A stretch of DNA of 64,000 bases from Porphyrobacter sp. AAP82 (GTDB lineage Bacteria > Pseudomonadota > Alphaproteobacteria > Sphingomonadales > Sphingomonadaceae), in assembly GCF_000331285.1 (NCBI RefSeq), contig NZ_ANFX01000021.1:1-64000 (forward strand), written 5' to 3'. Made by a program: the position numbers and the translations under genes. Shown here in pieces: positions 53,148-62,642 of this stretch. Within the stretch, counting starts at the first letter, position 1. Each line of letters begins with the position of its first letter. Under the pieces are notes generated by a model. The model had not been told where the DNA came from and did not search any database. It saw nothing but the letters and a program-made list of their open reading frames with translations.

Positions 53148-55454
53148 ATGGCCGACGCCGAAACCGCCACCCCGATCCGCACCGTGCGCCTCCAGGTCGC
53201 ACCCGCGCGGCAGGAGGAATCCGGGGCGGGAATCGCCCGCATTCCGCGCGCGGCCTTCCAGAAGCTCGGCATCACCGAGGGCGATGTCGTCGAGATTCGC
53301 GGCAAGCGCACCACCGCCGCGATCGCGATGGCCGCCTATCCGGAAGATGACGCGCTCGACGTGGTGCGCCTCGACGGCCTCCAGCGTGCCAATGCCCAAG
53401 GGGGCTCGGGCGAGCATGTCGAGATCGCGAAGGGGCAATCCCGCCCCGCCACCCGCGTGGTCTTCGCCCCCGCCCAGCGCGAGATGCGCCTCCAGGGGCC
53501 GACCCAGGCCTTGAAGCGCAACTTCTTCCGCCGCCCGCTGGTGGCCGGAGACCTCGTCGCGACCACCGGCCAGCAGCCGGTGCAGAACATGCCCGCCGAC
53601 GTGCGCCAGCTGCTGCGCGCCCCCGCCTATGCACTTACCCAGATCCGCCTCACCGTCGCCTCGACCAGCCCCAAGGGCCTCGTCCATATCGACGAGAACA
53701 CCGAGGTCGAGCTGCGCGCCGAGTTCGAGGAACCGCGCGATGGCCGGGCAGTGGTCAACTATGACGACGTCGGCGGGATGGAGGAGACCATCCGGGCCCT
53801 GCGCGAAATGGTCGAACTGCCGCTGCGCTACCCGGAACTGTTCATCCGGCTCGGGGTCGAGCCGCCCAAGGGCGTGCTGCTGCACGGGCCCCCGGGCACC
53901 GGCAAGACCCGCCTCGCGCAGGCGGTCGCCAATGAAAGCGATGCCGAATTCTTCATCATCAACGGGCCGGAGATCATGGGCTCGGGCTATGGCGAAAGCG
54001 AAAAGCGCCTGAGGGAAGTGTTCGAGGAAGCCACGCGGGCCTCCCCTGCGATCATCTTCATCGACGAAATCGATTCGATCGCCCCCAAGCGCACCCAGGT
54101 GCCGGGCGAGGCGGAAAAGCGCCTTGTCGCCCAGCTGCTCACCCTGATGGACGGGCTGGAGAAGCGCGCCAACCTCGTGGTGATCGCCGCCACCAACCGC
54201 CCCGACGCGATCGACGAGGCGCTGCGCCGGCCCGGCCGCTTCGACCGCGAGATCGTGATCGGCGTCCCCGATCAGCGCGGGCGGCGCGAGATCCTCGCCA
54301 TCCACACCCGCGGGATGCCTTTGGAGAGCGCGGTCGACCTCGACGAACTCGCCCGTGTCACCCACGGGTTCGTCGGCGCGGACATCGCCGCGCTGGCGCG
54401 GGAGGCTGCGATCGAGGCGGTGCGCCGGATCATGCCGCGCCTCGACCTCGACGAACGCACCGTCCCGCCCGAGGTGCTCGAGGACCTGTGCGTCACCCGC
54501 GACGATTTCCTGTCCGCCCTCAAGCGCGTCCAGCCTTCGGCGATGCGCGAGGTGATGGTGCAGGTGCCCAATGTCGGCTGGGCCGACATCGGCGGCGCGG
54601 GGGAATCGGTCGACAAGCTCAAGGAAGGGATCGAGCTTCCGCTGAAGAACCCGGACGCCTTCCGCCGTCTGGGGATCCGTCCGGCCAAGGGCTTTTTGCT
54701 CTATGGCCCGCCGGGCACGGGCAAGACCCTGCTCGCCAAGGCGGTCGCCAAGGAGGCCGAGGCGAACTTCATTTCCATGAAATCCAGTGACTTGCTTTCG
54801 AAGTGGTATGGCGAGAGCGAGCAGCAGATCGCCCGCCTCTTCGCCCGCGCGCGGGCCGTCGCGCCTTGCGTGGTGTTCATCGACGAGATCGACAGCCTCG
54901 TCCCTGCGCGCGGCTCGGGCCAGGGCGAGCCGCAGGTCACGGGCCGGGTGGTCAACACCATCCTTGCCGAGATGGACGGATTGGAAGAGCTGCAATCAGT
55001 GGTGGTGATTGGCGCCACCAACCGGCCGACGCTGGTCGACCCGGCGTTGCTGCGCCCGGGCCGCTTCGACGAGCTGGTCTATGTCGGCACGCCCGACGCC
55101 GCCGGGCGCGAGCACATCCTCGGCATCCACACGGGCAAGATGCCGCTCGCCGGCGATGTCGATCTGGGCAAGCTGGCCGCCGAGACCGAGCGCTTCACCG
55201 GCGCCGACCTCGAAGACCTCGTCCGCCGCGCCGGGCTTGCCGCGCTGCGCCGCGTGGGGGGCGAGGTCAGCGCGGTGGAAGCGCGCGACTTCGAAACCGC
55301 GCTCAAGGATTCGCGCGCGACGGTGACGCCCGAAATGGAGAGCGAATACCAGCAGATGCGCGGCGAACTGAAAAAGCGCGCCGCCGCAGTGCAGCCGATG
55401 GGCTTTTTCGCGCCGGAAATGCTCAAGCCCACACGGGAGAGGAAGCACGATTGA
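53148..55454 (+). CDS. Cdc48/VCP-like AAA+ ATPase
   Basis: 768 residues with the archaeal/eukaryotic Cdc48 layout. The N-terminal double-psi barrel (about 10-190) includes GIARIPRAAFQKLGITEGDVVEI. Two AAA+ domains follow. D1 has Walker A GPPGTGKTRLAQA (about 247), Walker B IIFIDEIDSIAP and ATNRPDAIDEALRRPGRFDRE. D2 has Walker A GPPGTGKTLLAKA (about 520), VVFIDEIDSLVP and ATNRPTLVDPALLRPGRFDEL. It would unfold substrate proteins as a hexamer, with partners unknown in bacteria. Such genes are rare in bacteria but recur in sphingomonads; transfer from archaea is inference. Confidence 0.93.
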   Translation: MADAETATPIRTVRLQVAPARQEESGAGIARIPRAAFQKLGITEGDVVEIRGKRTTAAIAMAAYPEDDALDVVRLDGLQRANAQGGSGEHVEIAKGQSRPATRVVFAPAQREMRLQGPTQALKRNFFRRPLVAGDLVATTGQQPVQNMPADVRQLLRAPAYALTQIRLTVASTSPKGLVHIDENTEVELRAEFEEPRDGRAVVNYDDVGGMEETIRALREMVELPLRYPELFIRLGVEPPKGVLLHGPPGTGKTRLAQAVANESDAEFFIINGPEIMGSGYGESEKRLREVFEEATRASPAIIFIDEIDSIAPKRTQVPGEAEKRLVAQLLTLMDGLEKRANLVVIAATNRPDAIDEALRRPGRFDREIVIGVPDQRGRREILAIHTRGMPLESAVDLDELARVTHGFVGADIAALAREAAIEAVRRIMPRLDLDERTVPPEVLEDLCVTRDDFLSALKRVQPSAMREVMVQVPNVGWADIGGAGESVDKLKEGIELPLKNPDAFRRLGIRPAKGFLLYGPPGTGKTLLAKAVAKEAEANFISMKSSDLLSKWYGESEQQIARLFARARAVAPCVVFIDEIDSLVPARGSGQGEPQVTGRVVNTILAEMDGLEELQSVVVIGATNRPTLVDPALLRPGRFDELVYVGTPDAAGREHILGIHTGKMPLAGDVDLGKLAAETERFTGADLEDLVRRAGLAALRRVGGEVSAVEARDFETALKDSRATVTPEMESEYQQMRGELKKRAAAVQPMGFFAPEMLKPTRERKHD

Positions 55455-55510
55455 GCAGGGGCGCTCCGCTCCTCGAATGTTCCGCGTGAAGCATTGGCGT
55501 GGGACGCTCT

Positions 55511-58351
55511 CTAGTGCGCCGCGTCCCAGCTCAGCCCGGTGCCGATCTCGACCCCGAGCGGGACGGTCAGCTCCACCGCAGGCAGCGCCGCCTCGGCCAT
55601 TACCTGGCGAATGATCGGCGTCGCGGCATCGACCCGCCCCTCGGGCAGTTCGAACACCAATTCGTCGTGGACCTGGAGCAGCATCCGCACATCATGCAGC
55701 CCCGCGCCCGCCAGCGCCGGGAGCATCCGCGCCATCGCGCGCTTGATGATGTCGGCACTCGTGCCCTGGATCGGGGCGTTGATCGCGGCGCGTTCCGACC
55801 CCTGCCGTTCGGCCTGGTTCTTCGAATTGATCCGCGGGAACCATGTCTTGCGCCCGAACAGCGTCTCGGAATAGCCGCGCGACCGGACGCTTTCGAGCGT
55901 TTCGTGGATATAGCGCTGGATGCCCGGGAAGCGCTGGAAATAGGTGTCGATCATGCCTTGCGCCTCTTCGGGCGGCACTTCCAGACGCGCGGCGAGACCC
56001 CAGCGTGAAATCCCGTAAAGTATTGCGAAATTGATCGTTTTAGCGCGGCTGCGGGTATCGCGCGTCACTTCGCCGAACATTTCGCGCGCGGTGCGGGCGT
56101 GGATGTCCTCGCCTGCCGCGAAGGCCTCCTTGAGGCTCGGCACGTCGGCCATGTGCGCGGCAAGCCGCAGTTCGATCTGCGAATAGTCCGCCGCAAGCAG
56201 CACATTGCCCGGCTCGGGCACGAAGGCCTCGCGGATCTGCCTCCCTATTGCCGTGCGGATCGGAATGTTCTGCAAGTTGGGGTCGGTCGAGGACAGCCGT
56301 CCGGTCTGCGCACCCACCAGCGAGTAGGAGGTATGCACCCTGCCCGTATCGGGATTGATCGCGGCTTGCAGCGCATCGGTATAGGTCGACTTGAGCTTCG
56401 CCAGCTGCCGCCATTCCAGCACCAGCCGCGCGACGGCTGCGCCCTCGGCGGCGAGCTTTTCCAGCACGGTGACATCAGTCGAATATTGCCCGGTCTTGCC
56501 CTTCTTCCCGCCCTTGTAGCCCAATTTGTCGAACAGGATTTCGCCCAGCTGCTTGGGACTGCCGACAGCGAATTCCTGCCCGGCGACCGCGTGGATCGCG
56601 CCTTCGAGCCGGGCGATTTCGTGCGAGAATTCCTCCGAGAGCCTCGCCAGACGGGCGCGGTCGACCTTGATGCCCTCGCGCTCCATGCCGGCGACGACGG
56701 GGATCAGCGGGCGGTCGACGCGTTCGTAGATGCGCGCCCCGCCCTCGACCGTCAGACGCGGCTTCAAGTGCGCGTGAAGCCGCCATGTCACATCCGCATC
56801 CTCGGCGGCATAGGCGGTGGCGCGGTCCAGGGGCACTTCGGCGAAGCTGATCGCCTTCTTGCCGGTGCCGCACAGGTCCTTGAACGGGATCGGGGTGTGG
56901 CCGAGGTGGCGCTGCGAAAGCTCGTCCATCCCGTGGCCGCCTCCCATCCCGTCCTCGCCGCGCCCGGCGTCAAGATCGAAGCTGATCACCATCGTATCAT
57001 CGATGGGGGCGACCATGATCCCCTGACGGGCGAGCACGTTGAGGTCATACTTGCCGTTCTGGAAGATTTTCAGAACGGCCTCGTCCTCCAGCAGCGGCTT
57101 CAAGAGGGCGATCGCCTCGGCGAGCGGCACCTGATCCGGCTTCTGCGCGAACATGTCCGTCCCGCCGTGACCCAGGGGGATGTAGCAGGCATCGTTGGGG
57201 CCGAGCGCGAGGCTGACCCCGACGAGATCGGCGCGCATCGCGTCCAATGAGGAGGTCTCGGTATCGACCGCCACGGCCTGCGCGGCCTGCGCGCGCGCGA
57301 CCCAGGCTTCAAGCCGTTGGCGCGTCTGCACCGTCTCGTAGGCGGCGTGATCGACCGCCGGAAACTCCGGGAGGGGCTGGCGGTTGCCCTCGCCCGCCGC
57401 GGGCGCGGCGGCACTCGCGGTCGTGGGCTTGGCCGGGTTGAGATCGGTGGCGCGCGAGGGGCTCCCCACCCCCGCATCCAGCCGCCGCAGCAGCGAGGTG
57501 AAGCCGTGGGTCCCAAGAAACAGCGCCAGCGGTGCCGGCGGGATCGGGCCCAGCGCCATCTCGTCCAGTGGCTGGGGGAGGTCGCAATCCTCCTTCAGCG
57601 TCACCAGCACCTTGGATAGCTCGGCATCCCCGCGCCCCTCGATCAGCCGGTCCCTGAGCTTGGAGGGCTTCATCGCCGGCGCCGAATCCAGCGCCGCTGT
57701 CAGCGAGCCGTGTTCGGCGATCAGCTTGGAGGCGGTCTTGGGACCGATGCCGAAAATGCCGGGCACATTGTCGACAGAATCGCCCATCAGCGCGAGCACA
57801 TCGCCGACAAGTTCGGGGCCGACGCCGAACTTCTCCTCGACCTCGGAAAGCCAGATGCGCTGGTTCTTCATCGTGTCGAGCATGTCGATCTTCGCACCGT
57901 CCACCTCGCCGATCAGCTGCATCAGGTCCTTGTCGGAGGAAACGATGGTGACATCCCAGCCGCGCCGCTGCGCCTCGCGGGCGTAGGTGGCGATGAGGTC
58001 GTCGGCCTCCAGCCCCTCGACCTCGATGCACGGCAGGCTGAAGGCGCGGGTGGCGTCACGGATCAGCGGGAATTGCGGCTTCAGATCCTCGGGCGGTTCG
58101 GGGCGATTGGCCTTGTAGTGTTCGTAGATGTCGTTGCGGAAAGACACCCCGCTCGCATCGAGAATCACCGCAAGGTGGGTCGGGCCATCGGCCGCGTCGA
58201 GATCGGCGGCGAGCTTCCACAGCATCGTGGTGTAGCCATAGACCGCGCCGACCGGCGTGCCTTGCGGGTTCGTCAGCGGGGGCAGGCGGTGATAGGCCCG
58301 GAAGATGTAGGAGGACCCGTCGACGAGATAGAGGTGCTGCTTTTCGGCCAT
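55511..58351 (-). CDS. polA: DNA polymerase I
   Basis: 946 residues. N-terminal 5'-3' exonuclease: YLVDGSSYIFRAYH, EADDLIATYA, SSDKDLMQLIG, GDSVDNVPGIFGIGPKTA. The proofreading domain keeps the metal sites: VDTETSSLDAM (DxE), FQNGKYDLNVLA and AYAAEDADVTW. The polymerase domain shows motif A LLAADYSQIELRLAAHMA, motif B TRSRAKTINFAILYGIS and motif C LLQVHDELVFELP. It fills gaps in repair and Okazaki fragment maturation. All three activities look intact. Confidence 0.98.
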   Translation of the reverse strand: MAEKQHLYLVDGSSYIFRAYHRLPPLTNPQGTPVGAVYGYTTMLWKLAADLDAADGPTHLAVILDASGVSFRNDIYEHYKANRPEPPEDLKPQFPLIRDATRAFSLPCIEVEGLEADDLIATYAREAQRRGWDVTIVSSDKDLMQLIGEVDGAKIDMLDTMKNQRIWLSEVEEKFGVGPELVGDVLALMGDSVDNVPGIFGIGPKTASKLIAEHGSLTAALDSAPAMKPSKLRDRLIEGRGDAELSKVLVTLKEDCDLPQPLDEMALGPIPPAPLALFLGTHGFTSLLRRLDAGVGSPSRATDLNPAKPTTASAAAPAAGEGNRQPLPEFPAVDHAAYETVQTRQRLEAWVARAQAAQAVAVDTETSSLDAMRADLVGVSLALGPNDACYIPLGHGGTDMFAQKPDQVPLAEAIALLKPLLEDEAVLKIFQNGKYDLNVLARQGIMVAPIDDTMVISFDLDAGRGEDGMGGGHGMDELSQRHLGHTPIPFKDLCGTGKKAISFAEVPLDRATAYAAEDADVTWRLHAHLKPRLTVEGGARIYERVDRPLIPVVAGMEREGIKVDRARLARLSEEFSHEIARLEGAIHAVAGQEFAVGSPKQLGEILFDKLGYKGGKKGKTGQYSTDVTVLEKLAAEGAAVARLVLEWRQLAKLKSTYTDALQAAINPDTGRVHTSYSLVGAQTGRLSSTDPNLQNIPIRTAIGRQIREAFVPEPGNVLLAADYSQIELRLAAHMADVPSLKEAFAAGEDIHARTAREMFGEVTRDTRSRAKTINFAILYGISRWGLAARLEVPPEEAQGMIDTYFQRFPGIQRYIHETLESVRSRGYSETLFGRKTWFPRINSKNQAERQGSERAAINAPIQGTSADIIKRAMARMLPALAGAGLHDVRMLLQVHDELVFELPEGRVDAATPIIRQVMAEAALPAVELTVPLGVEIGTGLSWDAAH

Positions 58352-58560
58352 GGCTGCGTGCTAGCACCCGGCGCCGCGCGCGGGTAGGGGTTTGGCAGCG
58401 GGGGCCGCCCGGGCAAAGGCGGGCGGGAATGTGGCGAGATTGCGGCGAAAGCGCCTTGTGCGGCGGCGCTGCGCGCCTTAGATTCGGCAGCGAACCGGAT
58501 GACCGGTCGGCGTGCCCGCCAAGGGTGCGTGGCAATCGCAAGGACAAGGGAACACACCTC

Positions 58561-58848
58561 ATGCGCAAGATCATTCTCGCCGCCGCCATCGCCACCGCCG
58601 CGCTCGGCCTTTCGGCGTGCAGCAACAAGACCGAAGCCGAGGCCGACGAGACGGTCGAGGCGATGAACGCCGACGCCGAAGCCAGCGCCGATGAAGGCGC
58701 CGCGATCGAAGGCGTCGCCATCCAGAGCGCCGAAGACATCCAGGCCGACGCCAAGGATGCGGCCGACGATGCGGTCAAGACCACCGACGAAATCGGCGAC
58801 GATGCGCTGAGCGTCGTCGACCAGGCCGAGGAAGCCGGCGCGGAATAA
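58561..58848 (+). CDS. Small Ala/Asp/Glu-rich lipoprotein
   Basis: 95 residues: MRKIILAAAIATAALGLSACSN, with lipobox LSAC. The mature part is acidic and helical (EADETVEAMNADAEASADEGAA; AKDAADDAVKTTDEIGDDALS), suggesting a coiled or amphipathic small lipoprotein. It would be acylated by Lnt encoded at 43688. A clean intrinsic terminator follows. No function assigned. Only the first 22 residues or so are hydrophobic. Confidence 0.8.
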   Translation: MRKIILAAAIATAALGLSACSNKTEAEADETVEAMNADAEASADEGAAIEGVAIQSAEDIQADAKDAADDAVKTTDEIGDDALSVVDQAEEAGAE

Positions 58849-58877
58849 GCGCCCTTCCCCCCTCGGGGCCGAAACGC

Positions 58878-58922
58878 AAAGGGCGGCTGCCGCTCCGATC
58901 AGGGAGGGGCGCCGCCCTTTTT
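58878..58922 (+). terminator. Intrinsic terminator of the small lipoprotein gene
   Basis: aaagggcggc (58878-58887) pairs with gccgcccttt (58911-58920) around a 23-base loop, ending in a short T run to 58922. It lies 30 bases past the lipoprotein stop. Confidence 0.8.
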
Positions 58923-58950
58923 GCTGTCCGCGGTGTGCGGGGGCGGGGCT

Positions 58951-59979
58951 TCAGCCGCCGGTTGCGTAGGGGGCGCTCGCCCAGTTGCGGGTCGGGTTCT
59001 GCTGCGCCTTCACCGCAAAGCCATCATACACAGCGCGCGCGATCGCGGCGATGCGTTCCTCGCGGGCGAGCTTGCCGCCCTGCCCGGTGGCATAGATGGC
59101 GACCGCGATCACGCGGCCATCGGGGCATTCGATGATGCCGATATCGCTCGAGGTGTTGCTGAGCGAGCCGGTCTTGTGGCTGACGCGGGCTTCGAGCGGG
59201 ATATTGGCGGGGATGCGGCGCTTGCCGGTGACGGTGCGGCTCATCGCGCCGAGGATCACCTGGCGGCTCTGTTCCGACAGATATTCGCCGCGGTAGAGCC
59301 CGGCAAGCAGGCGCACCATCGCGCGCGGGGTCGCCGCATCGCGGGTGTCGATGAAGTTGGCGGGGTTGTACTCGCCATCGTCCCGCACCAGCGTGGCGAT
59401 GTCGCGGTTGATCGAGAACGGCGCCAGCCCCTTGCGCTGCACCCAGCTGTTGACCGCCTGCGGGCCGCCGACCGCGGCAAGCAGCGCGTCGGTCGCGGGG
59501 TTGGAAGAGCGGGTGATCATCAGCTCGATGAGGTCGATCGCCGGCATGTACTGGCCAGCCCTGACCGGCGCCTTGGCGGTGGAAAACCTGGCCGAGGGCA
59601 CCGGCAGCATCAGCGGGAATTCGGAGGTGAGGGTGAAGCGGCCCTGTTCCACCATCTCGAGATAGGTCGCAGCGATCGCGACCTTGCTGGTCGAGGCCAT
59701 CGGGAACAGCTGATCGCCCAGCACCATCACTTCCTCGCCCGTCGCCAGATCGACCGCCGCCACGCCGATGCGGCCCAGCGCGGGGTTGGCGAGATCGGCG
59801 ATGCGCTGCTCGAAGGTCGAGGCGTAGACGGCATCGAAGCTCTGCGGATCGCGCGCCTGGGTGCCGAAGGTGCTGTCGAAGGTCGCCGTCAGATCGTCCT
59901 GCGCCGCAGCCGGGCTGGCAAGCGCCGCGATGGAGGCCAGAAGGCCGGTCAGTGCGGCAAGGAAACGGGGGCGTGCCAT
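58951..59979 (-). CDS. Class A beta-lactamase-related serine hydrolase, exported
   Basis: 342 residues with a signal peptide (FLAALTGLLASIAALASPAAAQ). Active-site motifs: SxxK in MASTSKVAIAATYLEM, SxN in MITRSSNPATDALLAA (SSN in place of the usual SDN) and KTG in VSHKTGSLSNTSSDIGII. RDAATPRAMVRLL matches the omega-loop neighbourhood, but the canonical ExxLN is replaced by DGEYN, so classical deacylation is uncertain. It may be a D,D-peptidase or esterase-like relative. No resistance role is claimed. Start at MARPRFLAA (59979). Confidence 0.85.
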   Translation of the reverse strand: MARPRFLAALTGLLASIAALASPAAAQDDLTATFDSTFGTQARDPQSFDAVYASTFEQRIADLANPALGRIGVAAVDLATGEEVMVLGDQLFPMASTSKVAIAATYLEMVEQGRFTLTSEFPLMLPVPSARFSTAKAPVRAGQYMPAIDLIELMITRSSNPATDALLAAVGGPQAVNSWVQRKGLAPFSINRDIATLVRDDGEYNPANFIDTRDAATPRAMVRLLAGLYRGEYLSEQSRQVILGAMSRTVTGKRRIPANIPLEARVSHKTGSLSNTSSDIGIIECPDGRVIAVAIYATGQGGKLAREERIAAIARAVYDGFAVKAQQNPTRNWASAPYATGG

Positions 59980-60255
59980 GCGACTAAGGCTACTCCGACA
60001 GGGTTTCGGCGGGCTTAACGCTGCACTTAGCCACGCGCGATTCGGCGCGGCAAGGCCCCGCTCTGCCGTGTGCGGCGAACGGTGCGAGAGGCACGACCGG
60101 GATACGCACGAAGGCCGCGGGAGGCGCGCAAGCGCTTGCTCGAAGGTGGTAAGGGGTTCGTCGATTGGGCTCTTGCGGGGCAGCTGGCGCACTTGACTGC
60201 GCACGCGCGCAAGGCAGGGTGGCGGTCAAGCACCGATCCAAGGGGACTTCACGTG

Positions 60256-62592
60256 ATGACCGACACCGCCACCGCCTGCGCCGCGCGCGCCGGCCTTGCC
60301 GCCCTGCTGCTGTCCGCCTCGGGCCTGGCCTTTGCCCAAAGCGAACAGGCGCCCGTGCCGATCGTGAAGCCGGGCGCGCCCGGGCAGGCCTCGAAGACGC
60401 TCTCGGCACAAGAGGCGACCAGGCTCGCGCAGGCAAGCTACACCGCCGGGGACGTCGCCTTCATGCAAGCCATGATCGTCCACCACCAGCAGGCCGTCGA
60501 CATGGCGGTGCTGGTCAAGAACCGCACCAACACCGAGGGATTGAAGACCATCGCCGGCCGCATCGAATCCGGCCAGGCCGATGAAATCGCCTTCATGCAG
60601 ACCTGGCTCAAGGAGCGCGGCGAGCCGCTCGAGGACCCGGCGATGAAGGGTCACGCCGAACACCTGCACCACATGATGAAGGGCATGGCTTCTCCTGCGG
60701 ACCTGAAAGCCCTCGCCGCCGCCAAGGGTGCGGCTTTCGACAAGCAGTTCCTGACGCTGATGATCGCCCACCACGACGGCGCGCTCAGCATGGTGGAGGA
60801 GCTGCTGGGCGAGGACGGCACCGCCGCCGATCCGGTGCTGTTCCAGTTCGTGGGCGATATCGAGAGCGAGCAGAAGGCCGAAATCGGCAAGATGGACAAG
60901 CTCCTCGCCAGCCTTTCGGCCGATCCGCGCACAGGGCTTGCAGCGGGCTTCGACAATGCGGGCGAGGCGATCATGGGCCTCGTCAAGGTCGCCGAGCTGG
61001 GCAAGCCGGCGGGCTTCTTCAACCCCGAGAACCCGGCTGACCTGCGCCCCGTGGTTCCGCCCCGGAAGGACAAGGACGAGAAGGAGCTGGAAGAAGCGGC
61101 CGAAGTTGCCGTGGCGGCAATCGAAGCCGCTGCCGATGCGGCTGCCGCTGCCACCCCGGCCAAGGGCGCTCCCCCCGCCGCCGCTCCCCCGCCGGCGCGT
61201 GAGGAGGAGGACAGCCTCACCGAATATGCCGAACGCACCCCCCTGCTCGATTTCGCCAATACCGACATGGCCTTCTTCGGCGACGTGATGGTGGCGGGCT
61301 CCTACCACGGGTTCAACATCTACCAGCTGGGCGCGGACGGCATCCCCACCTTGAAGAGCAGCGTCGTGTGCCCCGGCGGGCAGGGCGATGTCTCGGTGGT
61401 CGGCAACCTCCTCGTCATGAGCGTCGAGCAGACCCGCGGGCGGATCGACTGCGGGCTCGAGGGCGCGCCGGGCAAGGTCAACGAGGAGCGCTTCCGCGGC
61501 CTTCGCATCTTCGACATCTCCGATCTTGCCGCCCCGCGCCAGGTCGGCGCGGTGCAGACCTGCCGGGGGAGCCACACGCATTCGGTGGTCAGCGCCGATC
61601 CCACGCGCCTCATCATCTACAACTCGGGCACGGCGGGCATCCGCGACGAGAAGGAGCTTGCCGGCTGCATCGGCGGCACGCCGGGCGACACCCGCACCGC
61701 GCTGTTTTCGATCGACGTGATCGAGGTGCCGGTGGCCGACCCCGCCAAGGCGCGCATCGTCAAGTCCCCGCGCGTCTTCGCCGACGAGACCACCGGCGAG
61801 ATCGCCGGCCTGTGGAAGGGCGGCGACCATGGCGACGACACGCAGACCACCGCGCGCACCGACCAGTGCCACGACATCACCGTCTTCCCGGCGCTGAAGA
61901 TCGCGGCAGGCGCCTGCTCGGGCAACGGCATCATCTTCGACATCGCCGATCCCTTGAACCCCAAGCGATTGGACGTCGTCACCGACACCGGCTTTGCCTA
62001 CTGGCATTCGGCGACCTTCAACAATGACGGCACCAAGGTGATCTTTACCGACGAATGGGGCGGCGGCGGGCGGCCGCGCTGCAAGGCGTCCGACCCCAAG
62101 ACCTGGGGCGCCAACGCGATCTACGACATCGTCGATGGCAAGCTGGTGTTCCGCGCGCATTACAAGATGCCCGCGCCCCAGAGCGACAAGGAGAACTGCG
62201 TCGCGCACAACGGCTCGATCATCCCGGTCCCGGGCCGCGATCTGTTTGCGCAGGCGTGGTATCAGGGCGGGCTTTCGGTGATGGACTTCACCGACAGCGC
62301 GAACCCCAAGGAGGTCGCCTATTTCGACCGCGGTCCGATCGACGCCAGGCAGATGGTGCTGGGCGGCTACTGGTCGGTCTACTGGTACAAGAGCCACATC
62401 TACGGCACCGAAATCACCCGCGGGATCGACGTGTTCACGCTGAAGCCGGGCGAGCACCTCAGCAAGGCCGAAATCGCCGCCGCCAACGCCGCCAGGTATG
62501 AAGACAACCGCTTCAACCCCCAGACCCAGACCCGCGTGACGTGGGACGAGGCCGCGATCAAGGCGGCGGCGGCGAGCCGGAAGAGGCGGTGA
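60256..62592 (+). CDS. Exported DUF305 - LVIVD repeat fusion protein
   Basis: 778 residues with a signal peptide (ARAGLAALLLSASGLAFAQ). Residues about 55-220 contain two DUF305 halves with metal-site-like pairs: MIVHHQQAVDMAVL and LIAHHDGALSMVEELL, where His-His and Met could bind copper or another metal. A Pro/Ala-rich linker (about 270-320) leads to a large C-terminal domain with LVIVD-type propeller repeats: GLRIFDISDLAAPRQVG, GIIFDIADPLNPKRLD, GLSVMDFTDSANPKEVA. It is probably periplasmic. The link of the two modules suggests metal-handling on a propeller scaffold (inference). The 276-base gap before it (59980-60255) holds no other feature. Confidence 0.88.
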   Translation: MTDTATACAARAGLAALLLSASGLAFAQSEQAPVPIVKPGAPGQASKTLSAQEATRLAQASYTAGDVAFMQAMIVHHQQAVDMAVLVKNRTNTEGLKTIAGRIESGQADEIAFMQTWLKERGEPLEDPAMKGHAEHLHHMMKGMASPADLKALAAAKGAAFDKQFLTLMIAHHDGALSMVEELLGEDGTAADPVLFQFVGDIESEQKAEIGKMDKLLASLSADPRTGLAAGFDNAGEAIMGLVKVAELGKPAGFFNPENPADLRPVVPPRKDKDEKELEEAAEVAVAAIEAAADAAAAATPAKGAPPAAAPPPAREEEDSLTEYAERTPLLDFANTDMAFFGDVMVAGSYHGFNIYQLGADGIPTLKSSVVCPGGQGDVSVVGNLLVMSVEQTRGRIDCGLEGAPGKVNEERFRGLRIFDISDLAAPRQVGAVQTCRGSHTHSVVSADPTRLIIYNSGTAGIRDEKELAGCIGGTPGDTRTALFSIDVIEVPVADPAKARIVKSPRVFADETTGEIAGLWKGGDHGDDTQTTARTDQCHDITVFPALKIAAGACSGNGIIFDIADPLNPKRLDVVTDTGFAYWHSATFNNDGTKVIFTDEWGGGGRPRCKASDPKTWGANAIYDIVDGKLVFRAHYKMPAPQSDKENCVAHNGSIIPVPGRDLFAQAWYQGGLSVMDFTDSANPKEVAYFDRGPIDARQMVLGGYWSVYWYKSHIYGTEITRGIDVFTLKPGEHLSKAEIAAANAARYEDNRFNPQTQTRVTWDEAAIKAAAASRKRR

Positions 62593-62642
62593 GGCGATCC
62601 TACTAATAGCGATCAAGCATCAACGCGTTTACTAGGTGAGGA

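Noticed and set aside
52732-53202. 156-codon minus-strand frame in the scoA/Cdc48 gap
   Set aside because: No domain, crosses the strong terminator, and its Cys/Lys/Arg composition follows the AT-rich DNA rather than coding bias.
52983-54995. 670-codon minus-strand frame over the Cdc48-like gene
   Set aside because: Antisense shadow of a clear AAA+ ATPase.
60226-62616. 796-codon minus-strand frame over the DUF305/LVIVD gene
   Set aside because: Shadow frame, no ribosome site or known motif, and the sense gene has signal peptide and repeats.
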